Shown here one piece after another: positions 8,801-16,212 of a DNA stretch of 64,000 nt (position 1 is its first letter; each line of letters opens with the position of its first letter). This DNA is from Herbidospora sakaeratensis. Its GTDB lineage: Bacteria > Actinomycetota > Actinomycetes > Streptosporangiales > Streptosporangiaceae. A program made the translations under genes and the position numbers. The notes under the pieces are model-generated. The model saw nothing but the letters and a program-made list of their open reading frames with translations, was not told where the DNA came from and did no database searches. The stretch covers positions 1,124,679-1,188,678 of the forward strand of contig NZ_BBXC01000007.1 in NCBI RefSeq assembly GCF_001570525.1, read 5' to 3'.

Positions 8801-9862
8801 GCTGCTCCCGCGCCGGTCGTCGCCCTGCGCCGAGGCGAGCGGCCCGGCCCGCAGGCCGCGCCGCGCGGCGGCGGTGATCGCCAGGCCGCCCTCCGACGAG
8901 ACGGCCGCCGAGGCCGGCGCGTCCAGCACGGAGACGCCCGGCGGCAGGGCCTCCGTCCGGTCGGCCCGGCCCACGAGGAAGACGCGGCCGCGCGTGCCCG
9001 AGCGCACGCTCAGCTCGCCCAGCGGGCCCGACGCCAGCTCCCGGGTCTGCCCGGCGAGGTGCTGCCGGACGCGGACCGACGCCCCGTCGCGGGTGGCGAA
9101 GGCGACCCCGCCGTCGGCGGTGGCGCGCAGGTCGAAGGGCACCGCGCCGGTGTCGGCCAGCTGACGGAGCCGGCCGCCGTCGCCCACCTCGACGAGCCGG
9201 GTCCCGTGCGCGGCGACCAGCGTGCCGCCCACCGGCACGGCCGAGGTGACCTGGCCCTCGGCGACGACGGCCCGGGTCACCCGCTTGGTGGCGGTGTCGA
9301 CGGTGAGCAGCCGGGTGGTGCCCTGCTGGTCGCTGACGCCCTGCGTGAGCGCGACCGTGTCGCCGGCCCCGCAGCCCGGGTTGAAGTAGGCGAGCGTCAC
9401 CTGGTCCTTGAGCTTGGTGACCGCGCCGGTCCGCACGTCGACGACGGCGGCGAACGCGCCCCGGCCGAAGAGCCACGGGCGGTTGGTGAAGTGGCGCGGC
9501 GCGTAGACGGCCACGATGCTGCCGCCCGAACCGGTCAGGCAGGCGTTGCCGATCCACTGGTCGGTGTCCATGCCGGGCTCGCTGAGCGTGGCGGCGGTCC
9601 GCCACTGGTAACCCGTGGCGGCCGTGGCCGTCAGCACGTGGAAGCCGGTCGCGTCACCCGTCGCGGCCAGGGCGACGTCGGCCGACGTGCGCCAGCCCGC
9701 GCCGAGCACGCGGTCGCGCAGCTCCGGCTGGACCGCCGAGAGCCCGAGCGCGGCCGGAGGGGGTTGCGGATCCGCCGCGGCGGCGGTCACGGGGGTGATC
9801 AGGGAGGACAGGAAGGTGGCGAGCACGGCGCTGACCAGCGGCCGCCGCCGGAGGGGTCTCAT
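5843..9862 (-). CDS. Large secreted lytic transglycosylase-like / golvesin-like / SGNH esterase fusion
   Basis: A 1339-residue exported protein. The signal peptide (MRPLRRRPLVSAVLATFLSS core, cleaved near TAAAA) is followed by ~340 residues of repeating beta strands resembling a propeller. Residues ~430-640 form a lysozyme-like/SLT domain with PVSIMFGILAQESNLW (probable catalytic Glu ~502), GYGISQQTDNM and AVWAYNSG, matching the ES, G-x-x-Q and AYN motifs of family-1 transglycosylases. Residues ~825-965 resemble a golvesin-type carbohydrate-binding module (AKVLIVDD, WTNSGTLSFEF). Residues ~1005-1339 are an SGNH hydrolase with GDSITSGEG (Ser ~1013), VGANDTDW and a C-terminal SIHPT. The likely role is peptidoglycan cleavage plus de-esterification outside the membrane. 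Start 9862 has GGTGAT upstream; GTG 9892 is the alternative. It lies 10-40 bases behind the TauE-like gene. Confidence 0.8.
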   Translation of the reverse strand: MRPLRRRPLVSAVLATFLSSLITPVTAAAADPQPPPAALGLSAVQPELRDRVLGAGWRTSADVALAATGDATGFHVLTATAATGYQWRTAATLSEPGMDTDQWIGNACLTGSGGSIVAVYAPRHFTNRPWLFGRGAFAAVVDVRTGAVTKLKDQVTLAYFNPGCGAGDTVALTQGVSDQQGTTRLLTVDTATKRVTRAVVAEGQVTSAVPVGGTLVAAHGTRLVEVGDGGRLRQLADTGAVPFDLRATADGGVAFATRDGASVRVRQHLAGQTRELASGPLGELSVRSGTRGRVFLVGRADRTEALPPGVSVLDAPASAAVSSEGGLAITAAARRGLRAGPLASAQGDDRRGSSAERPDAEPVDITAQVIATRADVGFGVLPGAGLPAAAASGRVANPRLALALRPAGAAATSAVTGTVDQGYTCAVPRNDPQVQVYQPHWRQVEWAVDQLVFKNRLAVWRPNGWKGSGLAGWNPQTEFPVPDLQGGGRVPVSIMFGILAQESNLWQAQRSVLEGETGNPLVGNYYGVNVYDSDPSNDWAVDFAKADCGYGISQQTDNMRRNSGGWNADKQKRVAVDYVTNIAAGMSTLASKWNQIWADTNGLAKVNDGNPAKIENWYLAVWAYNSGWHPKADAWGRDGNGQPNNGAWGVGWLNNPANPAYRQDRRPFLHDNSYADAGHPQDWPYQEKVLGWAAWPIAKTYLDPATNKPVTEGGYNYAWWTSDGYRASIVPTVSNTGYVDVNAFCAPPSSGPDHNECQPPSSGSGRGTCLRSDSKCWWHLPKAWKDCSSACGNEASLRYDSTWAGTERVEPTDQWTPCLTPGLPPVTGDTAKVLIVDDVTVPAVRGGCDNSGWTNSGTLSFEFAQDSAGRVPARADFQQLGNGFGGHEWFAYTRTGARNGDVMRVTGTWKPNEDVNAWARVLVHIPKRRAETQQAPYTVGLGNGRQMTRHLNQSREQNGWYNLGVFPFAGRPQVSLTNLNLEGDGSAAISWDAVAFQVLKKRPKHFVVAMGDSITSGEGVGNYLPETDFEYRTPRWNACRRSRDAWIRQATLPGETQTVGQLADSFDPRLDFAFVACSGASTRDLTVPQYQYMSQPIGAWSDYRGRAEGRFREAAQLESGYLNENTTLVALSVGANDTDWDGVIADCHIFTCGDSSTYESDLRAEILATLNTRVEAGEQANVAHLLQEIEGEVDNKSNTRAKKAKIVLMGYPDVSGTNPSCTTFDTQAQGVLRRASEYFVTEAKNTVRVLRDAGNEVSYADSLPAFQGHGVCDADRWVNPIMFTKTGPGDFGDLWDGCVTDGLRCASRSSIHPTKRGATGFAAVFDAHLRSSEVNYTGW

Positions 9863-9902
9863 CCCGGCAGCATCACCACGCCGCCTTGACACGGCCTTGC
9901 CG

Positions 9903-10703
9903 TCACCCCGCGAGCTGGAGCGCGTACCCTGCGGCCGTCGCCGTCGCGGTCGTCCCGAGCAGCAGCGTCAGCGCCTTCTCGCCCGCCCGCCGGGCCACCG
10001 CCGCGCCGAGCAGCGCCCCGGCGACGCCGCCGAGCCCGGTCGCGATGCCCACGTGCCAGACGGGCGCGGCCGGGGGCGTGCCGATGTGGAAGGCGTCGAA
10101 CAGGCTGTAGGCCACCAGCCCGCTCAGCGACGTCGACAACGTCGAGGTGAGGGCGAGCGGCGCGGCCCGCGCCACGCTCTGCCCCGCCACGGCCACCAGC
10201 ACCGGCGCGAGCATCGACCCGCCGCCGATCCCGATCGTGCCCCCGACCGCGCCGGTCACCAGCGCCAGCGCCGCCAGCGGCGCCGTCCGGACGCGCGGCG
10301 CGGCGCCGTCGCGCACCCGCGCCCCGCGCACCGCCCGCACCAGCAGCTGGACGCCCAGCGGCGCCAGCACCGCGATCACCAGCAGCCGGAACCGCGCCGG
10401 ATCGGCGAACAGCGTCACCCGCCCGTAGGCCCCGAGCACCGCCGCCGGCACGCAGACCCCCGCGACCACGAGCAGCTCGCCCGCCCGCCCCGCGGTCCTC
10501 GGCGCCCGCAGCAGCGCGAGCGGGGTCGACATGGCGTTGTAGACGAGATTGGTCGCGCTGACGGCCGGCCCGCTGACCCCGAGCACGCCCGCCTGCAACG
10601 GCAGCAGGAACACCGCGCCGGAGACCCCGACCGGGGTGCCGAGCGCCGCCACCAGGAAACCGGCCACCAGCGCCAGCGCCACGTCCATCATGTCCGCAAA
10701 CAT
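9903..10703 (-). CDS. TauE/SafE-family membrane transporter (sulfite/organosulfur anion exporter type)
   Basis: A 266-residue polytopic membrane protein with about eight hydrophobic segments in two similar halves, each with a Gly-rich loop: GFLVAALGTPVGVSGAVFLLP near the N-terminus and GAVGGTIGIGGGSMLAPVLV near residue 155. This is the hallmark of the TauE/SafE (DUF81) family, which moves sulfite, sulfoacetate or similar anions; the substrate here cannot be told. The first ATG is 10703. Two further ATGs at 10691 and 10688 directly precede the first hydrophobic segment and could be the true start. No clear Shine-Dalgarno precedes any of them. Confidence 0.8.
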   Translation of the reverse strand: MFADMMDVALALVAGFLVAALGTPVGVSGAVFLLPLQAGVLGVSGPAVSATNLVYNAMSTPLALLRAPRTAGRAGELLVVAGVCVPAAVLGAYGRVTLFADPARFRLLVIAVLAPLGVQLLVRAVRGARVRDGAAPRVRTAPLAALALVTGAVGGTIGIGGGSMLAPVLVAVAGQSVARAAPLALTSTLSTSLSGLVAYSLFDAFHIGTPPAAPVWHVGIATGLGGVAGALLGAAVARRAGEKALTLLLGTTATATAAGYALQLAG

Positions 10704-10721
10704 AGTAGGGAATGACGGAAA

Positions 10722-10917
10722 TCACGGATAGGAGTCGGTCACCTCGCGCAGGCGTTCCAGAGCCCGGCGCGGCGCGGCGGCGTCGGCCTCGCCGAGATGG
10801 GCCACCCACTCGGCCTCGACCTCGGCCTCCACCTTCCGCCCGACGGCGACCCCCGGCCGCCGTCATCCGGGCCTCCACGGCTCGGTGGGGGAAGTAGCAG
10901 AGCAGACCGAGATTCAC
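10722..10917 (-). pseudogene. Frameshifted remnant of a MarR-type regulator C-terminus
   Basis: On the minus strand, the frame ending at TGA 10722-10724 reads EAEVEAEWVAHLGEAD, then RALERLREVTDSYP, the pattern seen at the C-terminus of MarR-like winged-helix regulators. Upstream, the coherent frame (VNLGLLCYFPHRAVEARM) is one base out of register. Removing one G from the five-G run (plus-strand Cs at 10850-10854) would join the two. The N-terminal DNA-binding part is absent. It may be a real decay product, or the frameshift may be a sequencing error in an already truncated gene. Confidence 0.4.
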
Positions 10918-10931
10918 GGACGAACAGGCCG

Positions 10932-11060
10932 TTCCACGCGGAGAAGACCTTCGCGGGCACGGAACTGGCCGCGACCGACTGCGCCTGGCGGGCGGGCTCC
11001 GGCCGCCGCGTCGAGGGCCCGATCGCGGGCCTGCTGCTGCTGATCACCGGCCGGGGGACC
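10932..11060 (+). pseudogene. Remnant of a TIGR03083/maleylpyruvate-isomerase-type (DinB-like) protein C-terminus
   Basis: The plus-strand frame here reads FAGTELAATDCAWRAGSG followed by VEGPIAGLLLLITGRG. This resembles the conserved C-terminal domain of actinobacterial mycothiol-dependent maleylpyruvate isomerase/TIGR03083 proteins (G-x-x-x-x-A-T-D-x-x-W-x-x-G-x-G, then the V-x-G-P-A-x-x-L-L-L-x-x-x-G-R block). No DinB helical-bundle part precedes it; the upstream frame is unlike any protein. With the adjacent minus-strand MarR remnant it makes 10704-11101 a graveyard between two intact genes. Confidence 0.4.
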
Positions 11061-11101
11061 GTCCATCCGGGCATGTCCGAGGCGAGACTAGGGTGCGGTG
11101 C

Positions 11102-11968
11102 ATGACACTGCACGACCAGGCCCGCGCCTACCTGGACCGTTTCCCCCCGGCCGTCGACTACGTCCCGCCGACCCTCGCCGAGATCCGGGCGAGCCGTCCG
11201 GTCGACGGCGACGCCGAGGGCCGGAGCCCGCGTCTCCCGCTCCACGAGATCACCGACACCGAGATCGCCGGGGTGCCGGTCCGGGTCTTCCGGCCGGCGC
11301 CCGGCGACCTGCCGGTCGTCGTCTACATCCACGGGGGCGGGTTCGTGTTCGGCAGCGCCGACGTCGACGACCCGATGTGCCGCGACCTCGCGGTCCGGGC
11401 GGGCGCGCTGGTCGTCTCGATCGACTACCGGCTCGCGCCCGAGCACCCGTTCCCGGCCGCCGTCGACGACTGCTGGGCCGTGGTGGAGAAGGTGCTGAGC
11501 GACCACGGCACGGTCGCGGTCATGGGGGAGAGCGCGGGGGCCAACCTCGCCACCGTCTGCGCCGCCCTGGCCCGCGACGCGGGCCTGTCCCTCACGCACC
11601 AGATGCTCATATATCCGTGTACGGAGATGCGTACCGACACCCAGGGCTTCGCCGAAGAAGGCCACCACAACCTGGAGACCGCCCGCGTGACCTGGCTCTT
11701 CGACCAGTACGCCGGCGCGGCCGACCGCACCGACCCCCGCTTCGCCCCCGCCCTGCTGCCCGACAAGACGGGCCTGGCCCCGGCCACGGTGATCACCGCC
11801 GAGCACGACCCGCTGACCGCCGAGTGCGAACGCTACGCGGCCGGCCTCGGCGCCGATTACCGCTGCTTCGCCGGCACCCTGCACGGCTTCTTCGGCCTGC
11901 CCGGCTTCTTCCCCGAGGCGGAGGAGGCCAGGGCCTACGCCGCCGACCGCCTCAGGGCGTCGTTCTAG
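11102..11968 (+). CDS. Alpha/beta-hydrolase, hormone-sensitive-lipase (LipH/Est) family
   Basis: A 288-residue cytosolic esterase. It has the HSL-family oxyanion motif HGGGFVFGS (residues ~77-85), the nucleophile elbow GESAGANLA (Ser ~144), an acidic residue in EHDPL near residue 238, and the catalytic His in HGFFG (~265). Family members hydrolyse short- and medium-chain esters. The YRLAPEHPFPAAVDD motif is also typical. ATG at 11102 chosen; GTG 11093 adds three residues. Its TAG shares the bases CTAG at 11965-11968 with the stop of the convergent acyl-CoA dehydrogenase. Confidence 0.88.
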   Translation: MTLHDQARAYLDRFPPAVDYVPPTLAEIRASRPVDGDAEGRSPRLPLHEITDTEIAGVPVRVFRPAPGDLPVVVYIHGGGFVFGSADVDDPMCRDLAVRAGALVVSIDYRLAPEHPFPAAVDDCWAVVEKVLSDHGTVAVMGESAGANLATVCAALARDAGLSLTHQMLIYPCTEMRTDTQGFAEEGHHNLETARVTWLFDQYAGAADRTDPRFAPALLPDKTGLAPATVITAEHDPLTAECERYAAGLGADYRCFAGTLHGFFGLPGFFPEAEEARAYAADRLRASF

Positions 11969-13146
11969 AACGACCGGGGCAGCCCCAGCACCTGCGTGGC
12001 CAGGTAGTTGAGCAGCAGCTGCTCGGTCACCGGGGCCACCAGCCCGATCCGGGCGTCGGCCAGCAGCCGGGCCACCGGATACTCCAGCGAGTAGGCCATG
12101 CCGCCGTGGGTCTGGAACGCCGCGTCGGCCGCCTCCCAGAACGCCTGGGAGGCGGTCAGCTTCGCGATGTTGGCCTCGGTCCCGCACGGCTCGCCCCGGT
12201 CGAAGAGCCAGGCCGCCTTGTAGAGCATCAGCCGGGCCAGCTCGATCTTGGCCTTCACCGCCGCCAGCGGGAACGCGACCGCCTGGTTGGCCCCGATCGG
12301 CCGCCCGAACACCTCGCGCTCCTTGGCGTACTCGACGCCGACGCGCAGGGCGACCTCGGCCCCGCCGAGCGCGGAGGCCCCGAGCAGGATGCGCTCGGGG
12401 TTCAGGATGTCCCACAACACGACCGCGCCGCCGTGCACCTCGCCGACCACGTTGCGGGCGGGCACCCGCAGGTCGTCGAAGAACACCATGTTGGACGGCG
12501 TCGTGTTCGCCCCCATCTTCGGGATCGGCCGGTACGACAACGTGCCCGCCGCGACCGCCTCGGGCACGTTGACCAGCAGCACCGTCAGCCCGTTGGTGCG
12601 GGGTTTGGCCTCGGCGGCCGGGATGGTCCGGGTGACGAGCAACATCCAGGTCGCCCGCTGCACCCCGGTGATCCAGATCTTCTGCCCGTTCACCACGAAC
12701 TCCGACCCGTCGAGGCGGGCCGAGGTGGTGATGGCCAGCGAGTTCGACCCGGCGTCGGGCTCGGTCAGCGCGAAACAGGTCTCGATCTCGCCGGCCGCCA
12801 GTTTGGGCAGCAGGTCGGCCTTCTGCTCAGGGGAGCCGTGCCGGGCGATCGTCATCGCGCCGAACCCGGGCGTCAGCACATAGGTGAACGCCGAGCCCCC
12901 GGCCGACCCCGACGCCGACAACGTCTCGGTCGCCACCGTGAGCTCCAGCAGGCCCTGGCCACCCCCGCCGAACTCCTCGGGCACGGCCAGGCCGAGCCAG
13001 CCGCCCTTGGCGAGCTCGGCCCAGACCTCCTCGGGCCACCGCTTCTCGGCCTCGCACCGCTCCCAGTAGGACATGTCGTAGTGGGAGCAGATCTCGCCGA
13101 CGCCGTCACGTACGGCCCGCGCGCTCTCCGGGAGCCTGAAATCCAT
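11965..13146 (-). CDS. Acyl-CoA dehydrogenase family flavoprotein
   Basis: A 393-residue flavoenzyme of fatty-acid or branched acyl-CoA oxidation. Visible landmarks are the N-terminal helical domain, CFALTEPDAGSNSLAITT (FAD/substrate signature, ~residue 137), VNGQKIWITGVQ, and the C-terminal AFQTHGGMAYSLEYPVARLLADARI. Where many family members have the catalytic Glu in an EGT-type motif, this protein reads LVAPVTEQLLLN. NPERILLGA near residue 248 offers an alternative Glu, as in isovaleryl-CoA-type enzymes. The substrate is not assignable. No electron-transfer flavoprotein or thiolase gene is adjacent. ATG start at 13146. Confidence 0.85.
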   Translation of the reverse strand: MDFRLPESARAVRDGVGEICSHYDMSYWERCEAEKRWPEEVWAELAKGGWLGLAVPEEFGGGGQGLLELTVATETLSASGSAGGSAFTYVLTPGFGAMTIARHGSPEQKADLLPKLAAGEIETCFALTEPDAGSNSLAITTSARLDGSEFVVNGQKIWITGVQRATWMLLVTRTIPAAEAKPRTNGLTVLLVNVPEAVAAGTLSYRPIPKMGANTTPSNMVFFDDLRVPARNVVGEVHGGAVVLWDILNPERILLGASALGGAEVALRVGVEYAKEREVFGRPIGANQAVAFPLAAVKAKIELARLMLYKAAWLFDRGEPCGTEANIAKLTASQAFWEAADAAFQTHGGMAYSLEYPVARLLADARIGLVAPVTEQLLLNYLATQVLGLPRSF

Positions 13147-13168
13147 GCCGCATTCTAGAACGCGTTCT

Positions 13169-13765
13169 CTATCCCCGGTCGCGGGGCCGCCGGGCGTGGT
13201 AGACGAACGCCGGAGGCAGGTTCGGCCACACGGTCCGCCCCATCACGACCTCCTCGAACGAGGCGAACAACGACCGCCTGATCCGCAGCGCGGGCGGCAG
13301 CAGCATCGCGTGGACGTAGGCGAACATCGTGAACGCGCCGCCCGGCTGGAGCGAGCCGAGGATGCCGTTCAGCAGGCTGTCCTGCAGCTTGGGGGAGAAC
13401 GCGGCCCACGGCAGGCCGCTGATGATCACGTCGGCCCGCTCCAGCCCCCGGTCGGCCAACAGGGCCGGCAGCCCGCACGCGTCGTCGACGACGACCTCGA
13501 CGCCGGGGTGGCGGTCGGACAGGTGGGCCGCCAGCGCGGGGTTGATCTCGACCGCCAGGTGCCGGCCCCGGCCGCCGAGCCGCCGCTGGATCTCCCCGGT
13601 GAAGGAACCCGTTCCAGGCCCGAGCTCGACCACGACGGGGTCGCCCTGCTCCGGGATGGGCACGCACACGGCCTCGGCGAGACGGCGGGAACTGGGGGCG
13701 ATCGCGCCGACGGAGGCGGGGGAGCGCATGAACTGCCCGAAGAAGAGGGCTGATTCGTTGGCCAT
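13169..13765 (-). CDS. Class I SAM-dependent methyltransferase (phospholipid N-methyltransferase / KsgA-like)
   Basis: A 198-residue protein with the Rossmann SAM-binding motif VVVELGPGTGSFTGEI (residues ~44-59), the acidic strand-2 end AVEINPALA, and a motif IV-like SGLPWAAFSP. The N-terminal SALFFGQFMRSPASVGAIAPSS is typical of the PmtA/KsgA-like small methyltransferases annotated as phosphatidylethanolamine N-methyltransferases or rRNA adenine dimethylase-like. The substrate is not proven. ATG at 13765 was preferred to an upstream ATG at 13939 because the family starts here. It is divergent from the histidine kinase at 13942. Confidence 0.75.
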   Translation of the reverse strand: MANESALFFGQFMRSPASVGAIAPSSRRLAEAVCVPIPEQGDPVVVELGPGTGSFTGEIQRRLGGRGRHLAVEINPALAAHLSDRHPGVEVVVDDACGLPALLADRGLERADVIISGLPWAAFSPKLQDSLLNGILGSLQPGGAFTMFAYVHAMLLPPALRIRRSLFASFEEVVMGRTVWPNLPPAFVYHARRPRDRG

Positions 13766-13797
13766 GATGTGCAAGGTATGAGGCGGCGGGCAGTGCC

Positions 13798-13817
13798 CGG
13801 GCCGTCCAAACGGCCCG
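13798..13817. promoter_or_regulatory. 8-bp stem hairpin CGGGCCGT-ccaa-ACGGCCCG
   Basis: A perfect dyad 33 bases upstream of the methyltransferase start and ~125 bases from the divergent histidine kinase. Because the flanking genes diverge, an operator or 5'-leader structure is more likely than a terminator. Confidence 0.35.
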
Positions 13818-13837
13818 AACGACCGGCCACTTGGCGG

Positions 13838-13878
13838 ATGCGAGACGCGAACGGCCGGAGGCCGGTCGTGGCTCGCAT
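13838..13878. promoter_or_regulatory. Nested inverted repeat in the divergent promoter region
   Basis: Outer arms ATGCGAG (13838-13844) and CTCGCAT (13872-13878) enclose a smaller CGGCC-gga-GGCCG stem. It lies ~65 bases upstream of the histidine kinase start and could be a binding site for its cognate response regulator. Confidence 0.35.
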
Positions 13879-13941
13879 TGTGAATCTGCCTAATAGACAG
13901 GCCGGGAGCCGGGTGCTCATTTGGGCCGCTACCGTGCATTC

Positions 13942-15540
13942 ATGTCATACCTCCGGTGGCACGTCACCTGGTGGCCGGACCTGGTCCTGGCCGCCGCCGG
14001 TGTCGCGCTCTCGGTGCTCGCGAGCGAGTCGTGGGCGGGCGACCGGCCCGCGTCCGGTTTCGTGGTCCTGCTGATCGCCCTCTGCACCGGCCTGCCGCTG
14101 GTCTTCCTGCGCCACCGGCCGGTCGCGGTCGCCCTCGTGCTGGCCGTGCTGCTGGTCGTGTTCGACAACGCCGGGTCGGGGCTGGTCGACGGCGTGCAGA
14201 TCCTGCTGCCGATCGTGGTCGGCGTGGTGGCCCGGCAGCGCACCCTTCCCTGGACCGCCCTGGCCGCCGTCGCGGCGTGCCTGGCCACGGGGGTCAACCT
14301 CGCCGATCCCGGCATCGCGTTCACCAGCAACTACTGGTACTACGTCGTCGGCGTCGTGCTGCTGCCGGTGCTCATCGGGCGTTACCTCCGGGGCGCGGCC
14401 GGCCGCCGCGACCGGGGGGAGGAGCCGGCCCCCCTGCTCGACGTGCTGTTCGCCGCCGGAGGCGTCGCCTACGCCGTCCTCGGCACCTGGTCCTACTGGG
14501 ACGGCCACGACCTGCGCGTCGGCGGGGTCGGCCTGCTGGCCGTGCTGGCGGGGCTGGCCCTGGGCGCGATCCGGTGGTTGCCCGGCTCGGTGCTGCTGTT
14601 CGAGAGCGCGCTGGTGCTGCTGGCCGACAACCTGGTGCCGCCGGTCGCCGACACCCTCCGGGTCGTGCTGTTCGTCGCGCTGGCCGTGTTCGCCAGCCAG
14701 GCCACCTGGCGCTGGCTCGGCGCGGGCTACCTGCTGACCTGCGGGGTCACCCTGGCCACGGTGATCGACTCCACCGGCGACGTCACCGGCCTGACCTACG
14801 GCGTCGTGGCGACCATGGTGGTGGCCCCGGCCGCGATCGGGGCCTATGTGGGCGTCCGCCGCACGGCCGCCCGGAGGGAAGAGGAGCTGCGGGCCGAACG
14901 GGCCCGCAGCGACCGCCTGGCCGAACGCGAGCGCATCGCCCGCGAGGTCCACGACATCGTCGCCCACCACGTCGGCGCGATCGTGCTGCGCGCGGGCGCC
15001 GCCCAGTACGCCGGCGCGGGCGGCCCGGCCGCCGAGGCGCTGGCCGACATCCGCGACACCGGCCACCAGGTGCTCGACGACCTGCGCGGCCTGCTCGCGG
15101 TGCTGCGCGACCCGGGCCCCGACACGACGCTGCCGGTGGCCGACCCCGACGAGGTCATGCGCGACGCCGCCGCCCGGGTGACCGCCGCGGGCGTCGAGGT
15201 GGTGCTCGACATCGCCCCGGCGACCGCCAGGGCCGCGCTGGTGGCCCGCGCGTCGGCCGCCAGGATCGTCCAAGAAGGACTGACCAACGTGCTCAAGCAC
15301 GCCGGAGAGGGAAGCCGGGCGACGGTGAGCGTCACGGCCGATGAGAAGGAGCTCGTCGTAGAGATCCGCAACACCCCAGGCAGGACCCCGACGGATCTGC
15401 CGTCGTCGGGGCACGGCGTGGCCGGGATGCGCGAGCGCACCCGCGCGCTCGGCGGGCGGCTGACCGCCGGCCCGCTCCCCGACGGCGGCTGGCGCCTGGT
15501 GGCCACCTTCGTCCTCCCGGTCGAGGCGGCGGCCCGATGA
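13942..15540 (+). CDS. NarL-type membrane sensor histidine kinase
   Basis: A 532-residue kinase. The N-terminal ~310 residues contain multiple hydrophobic segments (about eight to ten), followed by a charged linker (EEELRAERARSDRLAERERIA). The HisKA_3 dimerisation box is REVHDIVAHHVGAIVLRAG with the phosphoacceptor His ~339, and the C-terminal HATPase_c domain has VQEGLTNVLKHA and GHGVAGMRERTRALGG. The long hydrophobic input domain with no extracellular sensor resembles DesK/LiaS-type intramembrane sensing. ATG 13942 chosen. Its stop overlaps the start of the response regulator (ATGA at 15537), so the pair is translationally coupled. Confidence 0.9.
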   Translation: MSYLRWHVTWWPDLVLAAAGVALSVLASESWAGDRPASGFVVLLIALCTGLPLVFLRHRPVAVALVLAVLLVVFDNAGSGLVDGVQILLPIVVGVVARQRTLPWTALAAVAACLATGVNLADPGIAFTSNYWYYVVGVVLLPVLIGRYLRGAAGRRDRGEEPAPLLDVLFAAGGVAYAVLGTWSYWDGHDLRVGGVGLLAVLAGLALGAIRWLPGSVLLFESALVLLADNLVPPVADTLRVVLFVALAVFASQATWRWLGAGYLLTCGVTLATVIDSTGDVTGLTYGVVATMVVAPAAIGAYVGVRRTAARREEELRAERARSDRLAERERIAREVHDIVAHHVGAIVLRAGAAQYAGAGGPAAEALADIRDTGHQVLDDLRGLLAVLRDPGPDTTLPVADPDEVMRDAAARVTAAGVEVVLDIAPATARAALVARASAARIVQEGLTNVLKHAGEGSRATVSVTADEKELVVEIRNTPGRTPTDLPSSGHGVAGMRERTRALGGRLTAGPLPDGGWRLVATFVLPVEAAAR

Positions 15541-16202
15541 TCAGAGTCGTGGTCGCCGACGACCAGGCGCTGGTCCGGGCCGGGGTGCGCATGATGCTGG
15601 AGGCCGCCGGCGACGTGTCGGTGTGCGGCGAGGCGGCCGACGGCGGCGACGCCGTCCGGGTCGTCGAGCGGGAACGCCCCGACGTCGTGCTGATGGACCT
15701 GCGCATGCCGCGCGTCGACGGCCTGGAGGCCACCCGCCGCATCCTGGCCGCCCACCCGTCGGCCCGCGTGGTCGTGCTGACCACCTTCGCCGAGGACGAG
15801 AACGTGTACGCCGCCCTCCGGGCCGGCGCGACCGGCTTCCTGGTCAAGGACGATCCCCCCGACCGCATGGTCGAGGCGGTCCGCCGGGCCGCCCACGGCG
15901 AGCAGCTGCTGGCCCCCTCGGTGCTGCGCCGCGTCGTCGCCAAGGCCCTGTCGGCCGAGGAGCAGCGCGCCCCCGAACGGCCCCCGTTCCTGACCGAACG
16001 GGAGATCCAGGTCCTCACCCTGGTCGGCACCGGGCTGTCCAACCAGGAGATCGCCGCCCGCCTCCACGTCGGCGTCACCACGGTCAAGACCCACGTGGCG
16101 GCGCTCATGGAGAAGCTGCGGCTGCGCAACCGCACCCAGGTCGCCGTGGTCGCCCACCGTCTGGGTTTGGTCGGCCCCGACTTCCGTCCCGCCGACATGT
16201 AG
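15537..16202 (+). CDS. NarL/FixJ-family response regulator
   Basis: A 221-residue regulator. The receiver domain (1-120) has the acidic pair D8-D9, phosphoacceptor D54 in VLMDLRMP, Thr82 in LTTF and Lys104 in FLVKDD, so all catalytic residues are present. The LuxR-type helix-turn-helix (residues ~150-205) has LTEREIQVL and GLSNQEIAARLHVGVTTVKTHV. It is coupled by an ATGA overlap to the upstream histidine kinase. Targets are unknown; the nearest candidate site is the nested repeat at 13838-13878 upstream of the pair. Confidence 0.92.
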   Translation: MIRVVVADDQALVRAGVRMMLEAAGDVSVCGEAADGGDAVRVVERERPDVVLMDLRMPRVDGLEATRRILAAHPSARVVVLTTFAEDENVYAALRAGATGFLVKDDPPDRMVEAVRRAAHGEQLLAPSVLRRVVAKALSAEEQRAPERPPFLTEREIQVLTLVGTGLSNQEIAARLHVGVTTVKTHVAALMEKLRLRNRTQVAVVAHRLGLVGPDFRPADM

Positions 16203-16212
16203 GGTCGGGGTC

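Noticed and set aside
5879-9889. A 1336-codon open frame on the plus strand opposite the transglycosylase-esterase gene
   Set aside because: Composition (Arg/Gly/Ala/Val only, no hydrophobic core or motif) is that of an antisense shadow of a high-GC gene; the minus-strand frame has signal peptide and catalytic motifs.
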